Assembly (NCBI GenBank): GCA_021803205.1
Contig: JAJZMB010000023.1
Span: forward strand, 1 to 47,873
Reading direction: 5' to 3'
Length of the DNA stretch: 47,873 nucleotides
Source: Bacillota bacterium
Lineage (GTDB): Bacteria; Bacillota; Sulfobacillia; RBS10-35; JAJYVN01
Shown piece after piece: positions 23,842-31,119 of this stretch; the stretch's first letter is position 1, and every line of letters begins with the position of its first letter. The position numbers were made by a program, and so were the translations under genes. The notes beneath the pieces are model-generated. The model made no database searches and was not told the origin of the DNA. It worked only from the letters and a program-made list of their open reading frames with translations.

Positions 23842-25167
23842 GTGATTTCACGGCGGACTGCCTTCCTCGGCGGGCTAGTTCTGGTGCTGCTGTCATGCGT
23901 TGCCACCTGGGGCGCGACCACGGGGGCGTATGCCGGCCGGGCTGGCGTGTGTACCGGGTTGCGCGCCCTGGATCGCGCGCCCGGATTCGGCAACCTGGTA
24001 CGGGTCCTGGCGCTGATCCAGGGCCAATATGTTCAGACGCCCGACATGGCCAGGGTTGATCAGGCTGCGCTGCGGGCAGCCGTGGCCAGCCTCGGCGACC
24101 CATACTCCGGGTATCTCACGCCCGCGGATTACCAGGCCGTACGGAGTAGCTCGAGTGGTCGGTACAGCGGGATTGGGATCGAGGTGGAGGCGGGCAGCAC
24201 CGGTCCTGTGGTGACCCGGGTCTTCCGCGGCAGCCCGGCGGCGACCACTGCGTACGACGGGGAGGCGCCCGGGATTGCACCTGGCCTGCGGCCCGGCGAC
24301 CGCGTGGTCGCGGTCGACGGGGTTCCGGTCACTCGGCTCGATCTGGCGGCGGTCCGCGCCCGCATCGCCGGCGCGGCGGGCACTCAGGTGCGCATCGAGG
24401 TGCAGCGCTCCGTGGCCGCAGGCCCGGCGCCGCTGCCCGCCGCGGCAGGCCTGCCCGCAGCCGGGCGCACGGGCGTGCCCGTTCCGGTGCCTGCGGCGGA
24501 GGAGCCCGGCGTCCTCTTGACCTTTACGTTGACGCGCCGTCCGGTGGATGTGCAGACGGTTGCGTGGAAGATGCTTGGCGGTGGCGTGGGATATCTGGGC
24601 ATCGAGATGTTCAACGCGCAGACGCCGGGCGAGGTGGCGTCCGGCCTCGCGGCGCTGCGCGCCGCCGGGGCCCACCGGTTGGTGCTCGATCTGCGCAACA
24701 ATCCCGGCGGGGTGCTGGGCGCGGCTGTGGAGGTCTCCAGGTACTTCCTTCCAGGCGGCGTGGTCGCCTACCTGCAACCGCGGAGCGGTGCGCGTGTGGC
24801 GTTCGACGTGCCTTCCCCGCGCCCGTTGAGCATGCCCTTCGCCGTGCTGATCAACCGCAACACGGCTTCTGCGGCGGAGTTGCTGGCGGGCGCGATCCAG
24901 GACGACCATGCGGCGCCGCTGATCGGGGAGCAAAGCTTCGGCAAAGGGGTCGTGCAGCGGGTCTTTCCACTATCGGGTGGCGCAGCGCTCAAGCTCACGG
25001 TGGCCCGGTACGAGACCCCCAAGGGGAGAGACCTCGGGGGCAAGGGGCTGACGCCGAACATGGTCGTCGCCTTCCCGGGCGCGAGTTCCACCACCCTCGG
25101 CGATCCGGCGACGGATCCGCAACTTGCGGTGGCGATCGCCCGGCTGGAGGGCCGGTCGGCGGCGTGA
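23842..25167 (+). CDS. ctpA: C-terminal processing peptidase, S41 family (CtpA-like)
   Basis: Secreted or membrane-anchored serine protease. An N-terminal hydrophobic segment (LGGLVLVLLSCVATWGA) is a signal anchor; domains then follow as a short helical region, PDZ (about 108-235) with YSGIGIEVE and LRPGDRVVAVDG, and the S41 core. The catalytic pair is S343 in NTASAAEL and K368 in SFGKGV. A Pro/Ala-rich insert (about 193-222) lies inside the PDZ domain. Length is 441 residues; the GTG at 23842 follows GGAAGGGG. The ftsE-ftsX-ctpA order is common in Gram-positive bacteria, and the protease may process or activate wall hydrolases near the FtsEX site, which is an inference from context. Confidence 0.92.
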   Translation: MISRRTAFLGGLVLVLLSCVATWGATTGAYAGRAGVCTGLRALDRAPGFGNLVRVLALIQGQYVQTPDMARVDQAALRAAVASLGDPYSGYLTPADYQAVRSSSSGRYSGIGIEVEAGSTGPVVTRVFRGSPAATTAYDGEAPGIAPGLRPGDRVVAVDGVPVTRLDLAAVRARIAGAAGTQVRIEVQRSVAAGPAPLPAAAGLPAAGRTGVPVPVPAAEEPGVLLTFTLTRRPVDVQTVAWKMLGGGVGYLGIEMFNAQTPGEVASGLAALRAAGAHRLVLDLRNNPGGVLGAAVEVSRYFLPGGVVAYLQPRSGARVAFDVPSPRPLSMPFAVLINRNTASAAELLAGAIQDDHAAPLIGEQSFGKGVVQRVFPLSGGAALKLTVARYETPKGRDLGGKGLTPNMVVAFPGASSTTLGDPATDPQLAVAIARLEGRSAA

Positions 25168-25504
25168 GTGATTGTGCACGAATCGTTGATGACGGTCGGC
25201 CGGCTGGCCATGAACCGGACCATATCCCCGTGGGCGGCGGGTTCGCCGCCTGCAGTGGTCTCCGCGCAGTCCTTGCTGCGCCTGTAACGGCGGCCACGCC
25301 CGTTCCAGTACTGCAATCAGGGTTGTTTCCCTATCGGGCTCAGCACAGCGGAACAAACGCCTGACGCTGTAGGAATGTCCCCCTCCGGGCTAATCAGAAA
25401 ATCTAGACGAAACCTGAACACGGAGCGCCGTCTTCCGCACGGGCCGCCGTACATGAGGGTAGTAGGCTTCCCACCGAGGGCCGGGGGACACGGGGGTGGG
25501 CACG
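25168..25504. other. 337-base gap after ctpA
   Basis: Contains a short hairpin (GCGCAG/CTGCGC around 25265), the motif CTGCAATCAGGG at 25311-25322 that recurs at 29284-29295, and a less GC-rich patch near 25385-25420 (CTAATCAGAAAATCTAGACG) that could hold a promoter for the next small genes. No gene is apparent. Confidence 0.4.
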
Positions 25505-25759
25505 ATGCGGCTCACGGTGGCGGCGGAGCAGGAGCCCACGCGGCAGCGGCTCGCCCGCCTGCCCCGACCGGTCCGTCTGCTGGTATTCGCCTGCGGGGCG
25601 GGCTGTGCGCCGTGCAGGGAGACCGAGCAACTGGTGCATGAAATCGCGGATGTGGTGTCCGAGGTGCAGATGGTTGGCGAAGGCGACGCGGCGGCGATCC
25701 ACGGCGTCGACCAGCGCCCCGCGCTGGCCGTACGCGCCCCGGATGTTTCAGCAGTCTGA
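25505..25759 (+). CDS. Minimal thioredoxin-like CxxC protein
   Basis: An 84-residue thioredoxin-fold fragment with the redox motif C34-A-P-C37, preceded by another cysteine at C30. The beta-alpha-beta start (VRLLVFAC, then ETEQLVHEIADVV) and the GVDQRPALAV segment, with the fold's cis-proline position, resemble the glutaredoxin/thioredoxin-like half of protein disulfide oxidoreductases and AhpF N-termini. It stops right after that segment, so the last strand and helix are missing: either a truncated gene or a very small natural variant. The ATG at 25505 follows GGGGGTGG. It is the first of three tiny genes in one direction, followed by a DUF2892 protein and a single-pass membrane protein. Confidence 0.7.
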   Translation: MRLTVAAEQEPTRQRLARLPRPVRLLVFACGAGCAPCRETEQLVHEIADVVSEVQMVGEGDAAAIHGVDQRPALAVRAPDVSAV

Positions 25760-25773
25760 GGAGGTGGATGACG

Positions 25774-25986
25774 ATGGGAGTGGCACGGTTCTTCGCCAGC
25801 GTGGGGGGAAGGTGGCTGCGCGCAGCCGCCGGTGTGGTGTTCTTGGTCCTCGGTTACCTGGGTGCCCCGTGGTGGGTCCCGGCCATCGGGGTGGTGCTGA
25901 TCCTTGTGGCGCTGCTCAACGTCTGCGGTCTGGCGGTGCTGTTCGGCGGTCCGTTCAACGGACGCGCCGTGCAGCGCGCCAAGTGA
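25774..25986 (+). CDS. DUF2892 (YgaP-like) small membrane protein
   Basis: A 70-residue membrane protein with two hydrophobic segments (AAGVVFLVLGYLGAP and VVLILVALLNVCGLAVLFG) separated by a PWW turn. This matches the DUF2892 family, often linked to rhodanese or other sulfur-handling proteins, including as the membrane part of E. coli YgaP. A cysteine occurs in the second segment, as usual in the family. GAGGAGG at 25758-25764 lies three bases from an ATG at 25768 and nine bases from the ATG at 25774; I prefer the latter. With the thioredoxin-like gene 14 bases upstream it suggests a small membrane thiol or sulfur unit. Confidence 0.75.
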   Translation: MGVARFFASVGGRWLRAAAGVVFLVLGYLGAPWWVPAIGVVLILVALLNVCGLAVLFGGPFNGRAVQRAK

Positions 25987-26075
25987 GTCGTCCCCCCCCG
26001 GGGGGGGCGGTCCCTGGCGCCGTCCCGGCGCTGGAACCGCGGGCGGACTTGGTGCGCGAAGGGAGGCTGAGGATT

Positions 26076-26231
26076 GTGATGGGATGGAATGGATGGGGCG
26101 GACGGCTGGCGCCGCATACATGGGTGTGGCTGGCAGCCTTCCATGTCGCGTTCGGGGTGGTGGTGCTCGGCACAGTACTGTATCTGGCCTGGCGCTTCCT
26201 GCGTGCGTACGAGGCGCATGGCCGGCGGTAG
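26076..26231 (+). CDS. Small single-pass membrane protein
   Basis: A 51-residue product with one strong hydrophobic helix (AAFHVAFGVVVLGTVLYLAW) and an aromatic, glycine-rich N-terminus (GWNGWGG). GGGAGG lies nine bases before the GTG at 26076; the ATG three bases later is an alternative. It follows the DUF2892 gene by 89 bases and is followed by a 16-base hairpin, so it is likely the last gene of this small unit. No family recognised. Confidence 0.55.
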   Translation: MMGWNGWGGRLAPHTWVWLAAFHVAFGVVVLGTVLYLAWRFLRAYEAHGRR

Positions 26232-26266
26232 ATCTGACAGACCTTGCACCGGACGCAGGCGATGGC

Positions 26267-26301
26267 GCGTTGGCGGTGACGGATTCCGTCACCGCCAACG
26301 C
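26267..26301. terminator. Perfect 16-base hairpin closing the small-gene unit
   Basis: GCGTTGGCGGTGACGG and its exact complement flank an ATT loop. It stands between the rightward small membrane gene and the leftward UPF0147-like gene, so it may terminate both. Only a weak CTCTATT follows instead of a U-tract. Confidence 0.65.
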
Positions 26302-26399
26302 CTCTATTCGAAGATGCGCCTGTCGGCCTCGGCCGGTTCGTTGCCTCCATCCGGTCAGGGCTTGGCCTAAGACCAGCCGGTTCATATGTGGCGCTCTGC

Positions 26400-26723
26400 T
26401 CAGGCTACGGCGGCCAGCGTCCGGTGCAGCACGCCTTCAGCTGTGTCCCCGGCCATCACCTCCGGGTTCCGGCGCAGGTCTTCGAGCAGATCGGTGGCCT
26501 CCTCTGCATCAGCATGCGGCGATGCCTCGCCAGCCGGAGAGAGGGCTGCGTCGGCGGCCGCCGAAATGGCCGATACGACCTTGCGGGGCACGGTTCGCGG
26601 CAGCGGCCCGCCCAGCAGAAGGAGCGCGAGCCGGCGCTCACGGCTGGCAGCCGGAGCGTGCGGCGCCGGTGGAGAGGAGCGCGGTGCCTGTTGGGAGCCA
26701 TCCGACGCGTCGAGGCCTTCCAC
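26400..26723 (-). CDS. UPF0147-like small protein
   Basis: A helical protein of unknown function. The segment RLALLLLGGPLPRTVPRKV, then AADAAL, then ATDLLEDLRRNPEV, resembles the layout of UPF0147, a family I know mostly from archaea, in which an ALxLL helix is followed by DxTVPRNxR, a spacer, and an IxLLEEIxxDP helix. The similarity is by eye only. The reading frame ends at 26400; its start is unclear. The only in-frame GTG before the conserved part is at 26723, which would overlap the divergent enolase-like gene by about 30 bases and has no good ribosome binding site. The GTG at 26591 would cut off the first conserved helix. Confidence 0.45.
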   Translation of the reverse strand: MEGLDASDGSQQAPRSSPPAPHAPAASRERRLALLLLGGPLPRTVPRKVVSAISAAADAALSPAGEASPHADAEEATDLLEDLRRNPEVMAGDTAEGVLHRTLAAVA

Positions 26724-27809
26724 ATCGACTGGGGCAGGGGGCGGAGCGCGTGGGTCCGCGTCTGGGACGACGCGGGCAGATCTGGTCTGGGCGAGGCCAG
26801 CCCCATGGCGGGCGGCGACGCCGCGCTGACCATCGTGGCGGGGCCCTGCGCCGCCGCATTGCTGGGTGCCGATCCCCTCGACCACGCCGTGATCCACGAC
26901 CGCCTCTTCCACCGGCTCGCCAAGTTGGGACCGGACGGCGCCTTCGCGGCCGCTCTCGCCGCTATCGACATCGCGCTCTGGGACCTCAAGGGTCAGACGC
27001 TCGGCCAACCGATCTACAAGCTGTTGGGCGGGGCATGGCGGACAGAGTTGCCGTTTTACGCCTCTGTCGGTGGCAATGCCGGGCGCGGTCCGGATGAGGT
27101 CTGTCGAGCCGTCGAACGCTGGCTAGCGCTCTCGCCCGCCCTGGTCAAGATCCGCCTCGACGCGGACCGAACGCGGCGCGACCAGGACCTGGAGGGCGAC
27201 GCGGAGCGCATCCGCGCGGTCCGTCGTCTTCTGGGCGACGGCTTTCCCCTCGCTTTCGACGCAAACAACAACTACTCGGTGCAGGGCGCCATCCGCATCG
27301 GCCGGTTGCTGGAGGACCTCGGCTGCGCCTGGTTCGAGGAGCCAGTCCAGCACTACCATCTCGATGCCTTCGAAAAGGTCGCCTCCGCTTTGGATATTCC
27401 GGTCGCCGCAGGCGAGCAGGAGTATACGCTCCAGGGCGTGCGGAGGCTGATCGACGCCGGGGTGGCCATCGTGCAGCCCGACATCGTCAAGACCGGAGGG
27501 TTCACCGGGATGGTTCGCATGGCAGCGCTGACCGGCGCGTACGGCGTCGACCTGGTCCCCCACCAGACCCAGCCCGCCGTCGGCCACACCGCTAACCTGC
27601 ACTTCGTTGCCGCGCTGGCCCACGCGCACCATCCGTGCGAGTGGAACGATCCGTCCCGGACGCAGGACGCGGTGTTCCGCGATCCCGTGCGCCCGCACGA
27701 CGGCCGGTTCCGGCTGAATGACCTGCCCGGTCTTGGTCTCCAGGTGGACGAAGGCGCGCTTCAGGCGCGCCTTCGTCCATGGCCGGGGGGAAACACTGCT
27801 GCCCGCTGA
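26691..27809 (+). CDS. Enolase-superfamily dehydratase/racemase (mandelate racemase group)
   Basis: A 372-residue enzyme of the mandelate racemase/muconate lactonizing group, which abstracts the alpha proton of a carboxylate, typically a sugar acid. Metal ligands are D190 (FDANNN), E216 (FEEPV) and E242 (AGEQE). The base dyad D264 (QPDIVKTGG) and H291 (PHQTQ) is present. The usual Lys-x-Lys motif reads K153-I-R155, with Arg in the second position, as in some sugar-acid dehydratases. I infer dehydration of an aldonate or similar, with no firm substrate. The TTG at 26691 with GAGAGGAG 11 bases upstream gives the standard N-terminus. The neighbours do not form a clear operon with it, and a hairpin at 27877-27915 follows. 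Confidence 0.88.
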   Translation: MGAIRRVEAFHIDWGRGRSAWVRVWDDAGRSGLGEASPMAGGDAALTIVAGPCAAALLGADPLDHAVIHDRLFHRLAKLGPDGAFAAALAAIDIALWDLKGQTLGQPIYKLLGGAWRTELPFYASVGGNAGRGPDEVCRAVERWLALSPALVKIRLDADRTRRDQDLEGDAERIRAVRRLLGDGFPLAFDANNNYSVQGAIRIGRLLEDLGCAWFEEPVQHYHLDAFEKVASALDIPVAAGEQEYTLQGVRRLIDAGVAIVQPDIVKTGGFTGMVRMAALTGAYGVDLVPHQTQPAVGHTANLHFVAALAHAHHPCEWNDPSRTQDAVFRDPVRPHDGRFRLNDLPGLGLQVDEGALQARLRPWPGGNTAAR

Positions 27810-27876
27810 CATCATGGTTTATTGCCTGAACAATGTCGAGCTAGCCCATTCTGGGTGCTATGATGGGTCCATCTAA

Positions 27877-27915
27877 CAGGGTGGAGGACAGTACTGGGCA
27901 CTGTCCTCCACCCTG
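27877..27915. terminator. Perfect 16-base hairpin between convergent genes
   Basis: CAGGGTGGAGGACAGT and its exact complement flank an ACTGGGC loop, between the rightward enolase-like gene and the leftward small membrane protein. No U-tract. The rest of 27810-28065 shows no gene. Confidence 0.6.
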
Positions 27916-28065
27916 GGAGCCGGTGGAGCCAGCGACGCTCCGGAACATCGGCTCATCGGTCGGAAGGACGGCCCCAAGGGGCGTGAACGCACGGGCAGGC
28001 CCGGTTCTCCGCTTCATGGGTCCCCGCTCCCGTCCAGGCTTTGCCAGGACTTGATGGACGCGCCG

Positions 28066-28269
28066 CTAGAGACGGACGTGCACAAGGACGGGCAACTGGC
28101 GGAGCAGGTGCCAGGCGATGATGGCCACGACCACCTTGACCACCCAGTGGATCACGGCCGGGGCCTTGGAATCGACGATGGCCTCGGCGCGGAAGTAGAT
28201 GCCGATCACGGCGGCGGCGACGATCAGCAGGACGCTCCATAGGTCCATCCGTGCCAGGTCCAACGACAT
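28066..28269 (-). CDS. Small two-helix membrane protein
   Basis: A 67-residue protein with hydrophobic segments LWSVLLIVAAAVIGIYF and VIHWVVKVVVAIIAWHLL. GGAGG touches an ATG at 28275 and is six bases from the ATG at 28269, which I prefer. It is divergent from the beta-lactamase-like gene and stands alone on its strand. No family recognised. Confidence 0.6.
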   Translation of the reverse strand: MSLDLARMDLWSVLLIVAAAVIGIYFRAEAIVDSKAPAVIHWVVKVVVAIIAWHLLRQLPVLVHVRL

Positions 28270-28382
28270 GTTCATCCTCCGTCGGGGCGCACGGGTGCAA
28301 GCAGCTCGCGTGCCGCTTCGTTCACCATCCGGGGCAGGTTCGGGCGGGAGGCGGCGGAACCCTTCCGGAGGGGTGTGGCGTG

Positions 28383-29234
28383 ATGGGGCAGGGTGTGGTG
28401 CCGGTGCGCCTCCGGGCGGCGCTCGATGCCCTCGTCGCCGAGGCGGCCGCCGCAGGCGGCGAAATGGCCCTTGTGGTCCGGCACCTCGATCGGGCGGAGC
28501 GCCTTGAGCAGGGGGCCGAGGTGCCCTTCAAGGCCGCCAGCACAATCAAGCTGCCGATCCTGGTCGCGCTGTATGATGCGGCGTCCCGGGGGCGACTGCG
28601 GCTCGATGCGCAGGTGCGGCTTCGTTCGGAGGACCAAGTCACAGGATCGGGCGTTCTGCAGGTGCTCTCGCCAGGCGTACGCCTGTCACTGCGGGACCTG
28701 GCGGAGTTGATGATTGTCGTCAGTGACAACACCGCGACCAACATGCTGCTCGACCACCTTGGGGTCCTGGAGGTCAACGCCTGCATCGAGGCCCTTGGGC
28801 TGCGCGGGACGCGGGTCGTCCGACCGCTGCAGGTGATCCCTGCAGGTGCGATTGGCTCCAATACCGTCACCGCGGTCGACCTCGCCGACCTTCTGGTACT
28901 CATTGCCCGCGGGCAGGCGGTGTCCTGGGAGGCCAGCCGCCGGATGGTGGCCACGCTGAAACGCCAACAGATCAACGACGCCCTGCCGGCCCTCCTGCCG
29001 GATCCCGAGGACGGGCCGGAGCCGCTGCTGGGGGCGGTCCCGGCGTGGGAGATGGCGCATAAGACCGGCGGCATCAGCGGGTATCAGCACGACGTGGGAA
29101 TCCTTTACCTGCCCGGCCAGACTATCGTCGTCTGTGTCCTGACCCGCGGCTGCGGTACCGCTGCGGCCGCCCGGCAGCTCATCGCGCGGGTGGGGCGGGC
29201 GGTGTGGGAGGCATATGCGGGCGTGGGTGCGTAG
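28383..29234 (+). CDS. Class A beta-lactamase-fold serine hydrolase
   Basis: A 283-residue hydrolase with the three motifs of the penicillin-binding/class A fold: S53-T-I-K56, S114-D-N116 and K227-T-G229 (HKTGG). The omega loop lacks an obvious counterpart of the general base Glu166, and no signal peptide is visible: the N-terminus runs straight into the helix RAALDALVAEAA. It therefore looks like one of the cytoplasmic beta-lactamase-like proteins of Gram-positive bacteria, possibly an esterase or peptidase rather than an antibiotic-degrading enzyme. The ATG at 28383 follows GGAGGGG; a GTG just before it is in frame. It is followed by a gap with repeats. Confidence 0.85.
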   Translation: MGQGVVPVRLRAALDALVAEAAAAGGEMALVVRHLDRAERLEQGAEVPFKAASTIKLPILVALYDAASRGRLRLDAQVRLRSEDQVTGSGVLQVLSPGVRLSLRDLAELMIVVSDNTATNMLLDHLGVLEVNACIEALGLRGTRVVRPLQVIPAGAIGSNTVTAVDLADLLVLIARGQAVSWEASRRMVATLKRQQINDALPALLPDPEDGPEPLLGAVPAWEMAHKTGGISGYQHDVGILYLPGQTIVVCVLTRGCGTAAAARQLIARVGRAVWEAYAGVGA

Positions 29235-29282
29235 CCCAGGGGGCTGTGGGACACGGCCGCCCGTTTGCAGCGTCGTCCCCGT

Positions 29283-29382
29283 GCTGCAATCAGGGATGCG
29301 GCTTCATCCACTGTGCGCTGTGGTTGCCGTGGTCGGCCCCTCGCCACATCCGCTGGAGGTGTACCCGAAGCCTGATTGCAGC
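29283..29382. repeat. Inverted repeat with CTGCAATCAGG arms
   Basis: A 12-base exact inverted repeat at the ends of a 100-base segment, extended by GGCTTC near 29301-29306 and GAAG just before the right arm. The left arm sequence also occurs after ctpA at 25311-25322, in both cases downstream of a rightward gene and near CGCCCGTT. Confidence 0.5.
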
Positions 29383-29403
29383 GCTAGGTGGGGCTGTGGC
29401 CAG

Positions 29404-29498
29404 AGTCCGCTTTTTGCGCAGCCGCTGCTCCGCATTCCCTTGTCCCCCCGAGGGTTCACGGTTCACAGTCGGTGTGGAAACCGACCTTTGGCATCGCC
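29404..29498 (+). repeat. Dispersed intergenic repeat, copy 2
   Basis: Begins AGTCCGCTTTTTGCGCAGCC and ends around GGAAACCGACCTTTGG. It aligns over its whole length with 2062-2155, including the shared CTGCTCCG, TTGTCCCCC and GTGYGGAAACCGAC blocks. Not coding. Confidence 0.6.
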
Positions 29499-29649
29499 GC
29501 CCCAGCGTACAGGGCATCGTGCGTCGGGGGCGATGGCATGAACATGGCACCGGAGTCTGGAGGCGTGGGGCCGCTGCCGCGGTATGGGCGGTCATCCGGC
29601 GGATCGCGCACGCCTCCGCATCGCGCACCGTTGTAAGGAGGTCGAGACC

Positions 29650-30723
29650 ATGCCTGTCGTTTCCGCAGACCGTCTGCGGAGGATCGCCCAAGACACCCTG
29701 ACTGCGCTGGGCACGCCGTCCGCCGCGGCTGCGGCCGTTGCGGACGGCATTGTCGACGCCGCCCTGATGGGGCTCGACTCGCACGGTGCCATCCGCATCC
29801 CGCAATATGTCCGGGCCGTCCTGGACGGGCTGGTCGACCCTCGGGCCGAGCCGGTGATCGAGCGTGAGGACGGCGGCGTGATCGCTGTGGACGGGCGATG
29901 TGCCTTCGGCCAAGTGGTCGCGGGGTTCGCGCTCGAACTGATGATCGACCGCCTCGCCAGGGGGCCGCACCGGCTTGTGGCGGTCACCGCGCACCACGCC
30001 TCCCATGTCGGGCGCGTGGGCGCATATGTGCAGCGATTGGCCGACCGGGGCTACATTGGCATCGCCATGGTGAACAACCACGGGTCGCGCCCCTGGGTCG
30101 CGCCCTTCGGCGGGCGGGAGAAGCGCCTGTCGACTAACCCGATCGCCTGCGCCGTGCCCCGTCCAGGCCGCGATCCGCTCCTGGTCGACCTGACCACCAG
30201 CGCCACCGCCGAGGGGAAGGTCCGGCTGCTGCGCAACCGCGGGGAGTCCGCCCCCGAGGGTTGGCTGATCGATGCGGCCGGGCGGCCGACGCGGGATCCG
30301 AACGCCCTCTACGGCCCGCCGCCGGGCGCCCTACTGCCCCTGGGCGGGATGACCATGGGACACAAGGGTTTCGGACTCAGTCTCGTGGTGGAGGTGCTGG
30401 CCGGAGCACTCTCTGGCGCCGGCTGCACCCGGCCGGGTGCAGATTGGCCTGGGAACGGCTTCTTCTGTCTCGGGCTCGACCCCGCGGGCTTTCAACCGGC
30501 GTCCGCGATCGAGGCGGCAGTGGAGGGCCTCATCCGCGACGTGAAGGATACGCCGCTCGCGGAGGGCTTCACGGAGATCCTGATCCCCGGGGAGCCGGAG
30601 TTCCGTACGCGCGTTCGGCGCGCCGCGGAGGGAATCCCGCTGGATGAGGAGACCTGGCGCCAGATCGCCGCCGCGGCGGAAGGCTGCGGTGTGCCGCTGG
30701 GGGATGCGGGGGCGACGGTGTGA
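29650..30723 (+). CDS. Type-2 malate/L-lactate dehydrogenase family oxidoreductase
   Basis: A 357-residue NAD(P)-dependent oxidoreductase of the Ldh_2 family, which includes sulfolactate, ureidoglycolate, 2,3-diketogulonate and malate dehydrogenases; these share no fold with classical LDH. Signature segments are LDSHGAIRI with H45, AHHASHVGRVGAY with the catalytic His, the NNHGSRPWVAPFGG loop, STNPIACAVP and MGHKGFGL. The ATG at 29650 has AAGGAGG eight bases upstream. The exact substrate is not readable. In company with the enolase-like, RraA-like and HpcH-like genes it fits hydroxyacid or sugar-acid metabolism, but no operon links them. Confidence 0.88.
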   Translation: MPVVSADRLRRIAQDTLTALGTPSAAAAAVADGIVDAALMGLDSHGAIRIPQYVRAVLDGLVDPRAEPVIEREDGGVIAVDGRCAFGQVVAGFALELMIDRLARGPHRLVAVTAHHASHVGRVGAYVQRLADRGYIGIAMVNNHGSRPWVAPFGGREKRLSTNPIACAVPRPGRDPLLVDLTTSATAEGKVRLLRNRGESAPEGWLIDAAGRPTRDPNALYGPPPGALLPLGGMTMGHKGFGLSLVVEVLAGALSGAGCTRPGADWPGNGFFCLGLDPAGFQPASAIEAAVEGLIRDVKDTPLAEGFTEILIPGEPEFRTRVRRAAEGIPLDEETWRQIAAAAEGCGVPLGDAGATV

Positions 30724-30737
30724 CGGTGGCCTTGCAT

Positions 30738-30784
30738 CCCTTGACGCGCCACCGCATGCGGAGGGTGCGGCGGCGCGTCAAGGG
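30738..30784. terminator. Hairpin after the Ldh_2-family gene
   Basis: CCCTTGACGCGCC, one mismatch, then CCGCA pair with the mirror sequence ending GGCGCGTCAAGGG, giving 18 pairs around a nine-base loop, 15 bases after the stop codon. No U-tract. The 30785-31119 stretch before the Lon-like gene is Gly/Ala/Pro-coding in the Lon frame but has no recognisable feature. Confidence 0.55.
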
Positions 30785-31119
30785 GTGGGGGCTGGGGCAC
30801 GTGCGCCGATCCGGCGGTCGTCGTCAGGGCGTGCACGGCCCCGGGGATGACGGCCGTGGCAGCGGTCGACAGGCAGACCGCGGTGGCTGTGGCGCAGGGC
30901 TTCGGTGAGGGGGTCCTGCCGTCCCCCCTGGACCTTGTGGTTGTCACCCCCGGCGCCAGGGGGCGAGGACATTGGCTGACCGCCGGTGGAGGAGGTCTTC
31001 AGGCGGTTCCCGCATTGCCGCCTGCCCCGCTACCGTATCCATTCCGCCGGATAGCGGTGCATCCGCAGGGGAGCGCGTCTGCCGCCGGAGAATTCCGGGC
31101 GCGGACCGTTGCGGCGACT

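Larger units (their letters stand above)
29235..29649. other. 415-base repeat-rich gap
   Basis: Holds the inverted pair GCTGCAATCAGG (29283-29294) and CCTGATTGCAGC (29371-29382), the second copy of the dispersed repeat (29404-29498), and AAGGAGG before the next gene. No reading frame resembles a protein. Confidence 0.55.

Noticed and set aside
27822..27864. Promoter made of TTGCCT and TATGAT after the enolase-like gene
   Set aside because: The boxes are 31 bases apart, and no forward gene follows before the terminator-like hairpin.
30847..31119. Upstream extension of the Lon-like gene to 30847
   Set aside because: It adds low-complexity residues unlike any Lon N-terminus and has no ribosome binding site.
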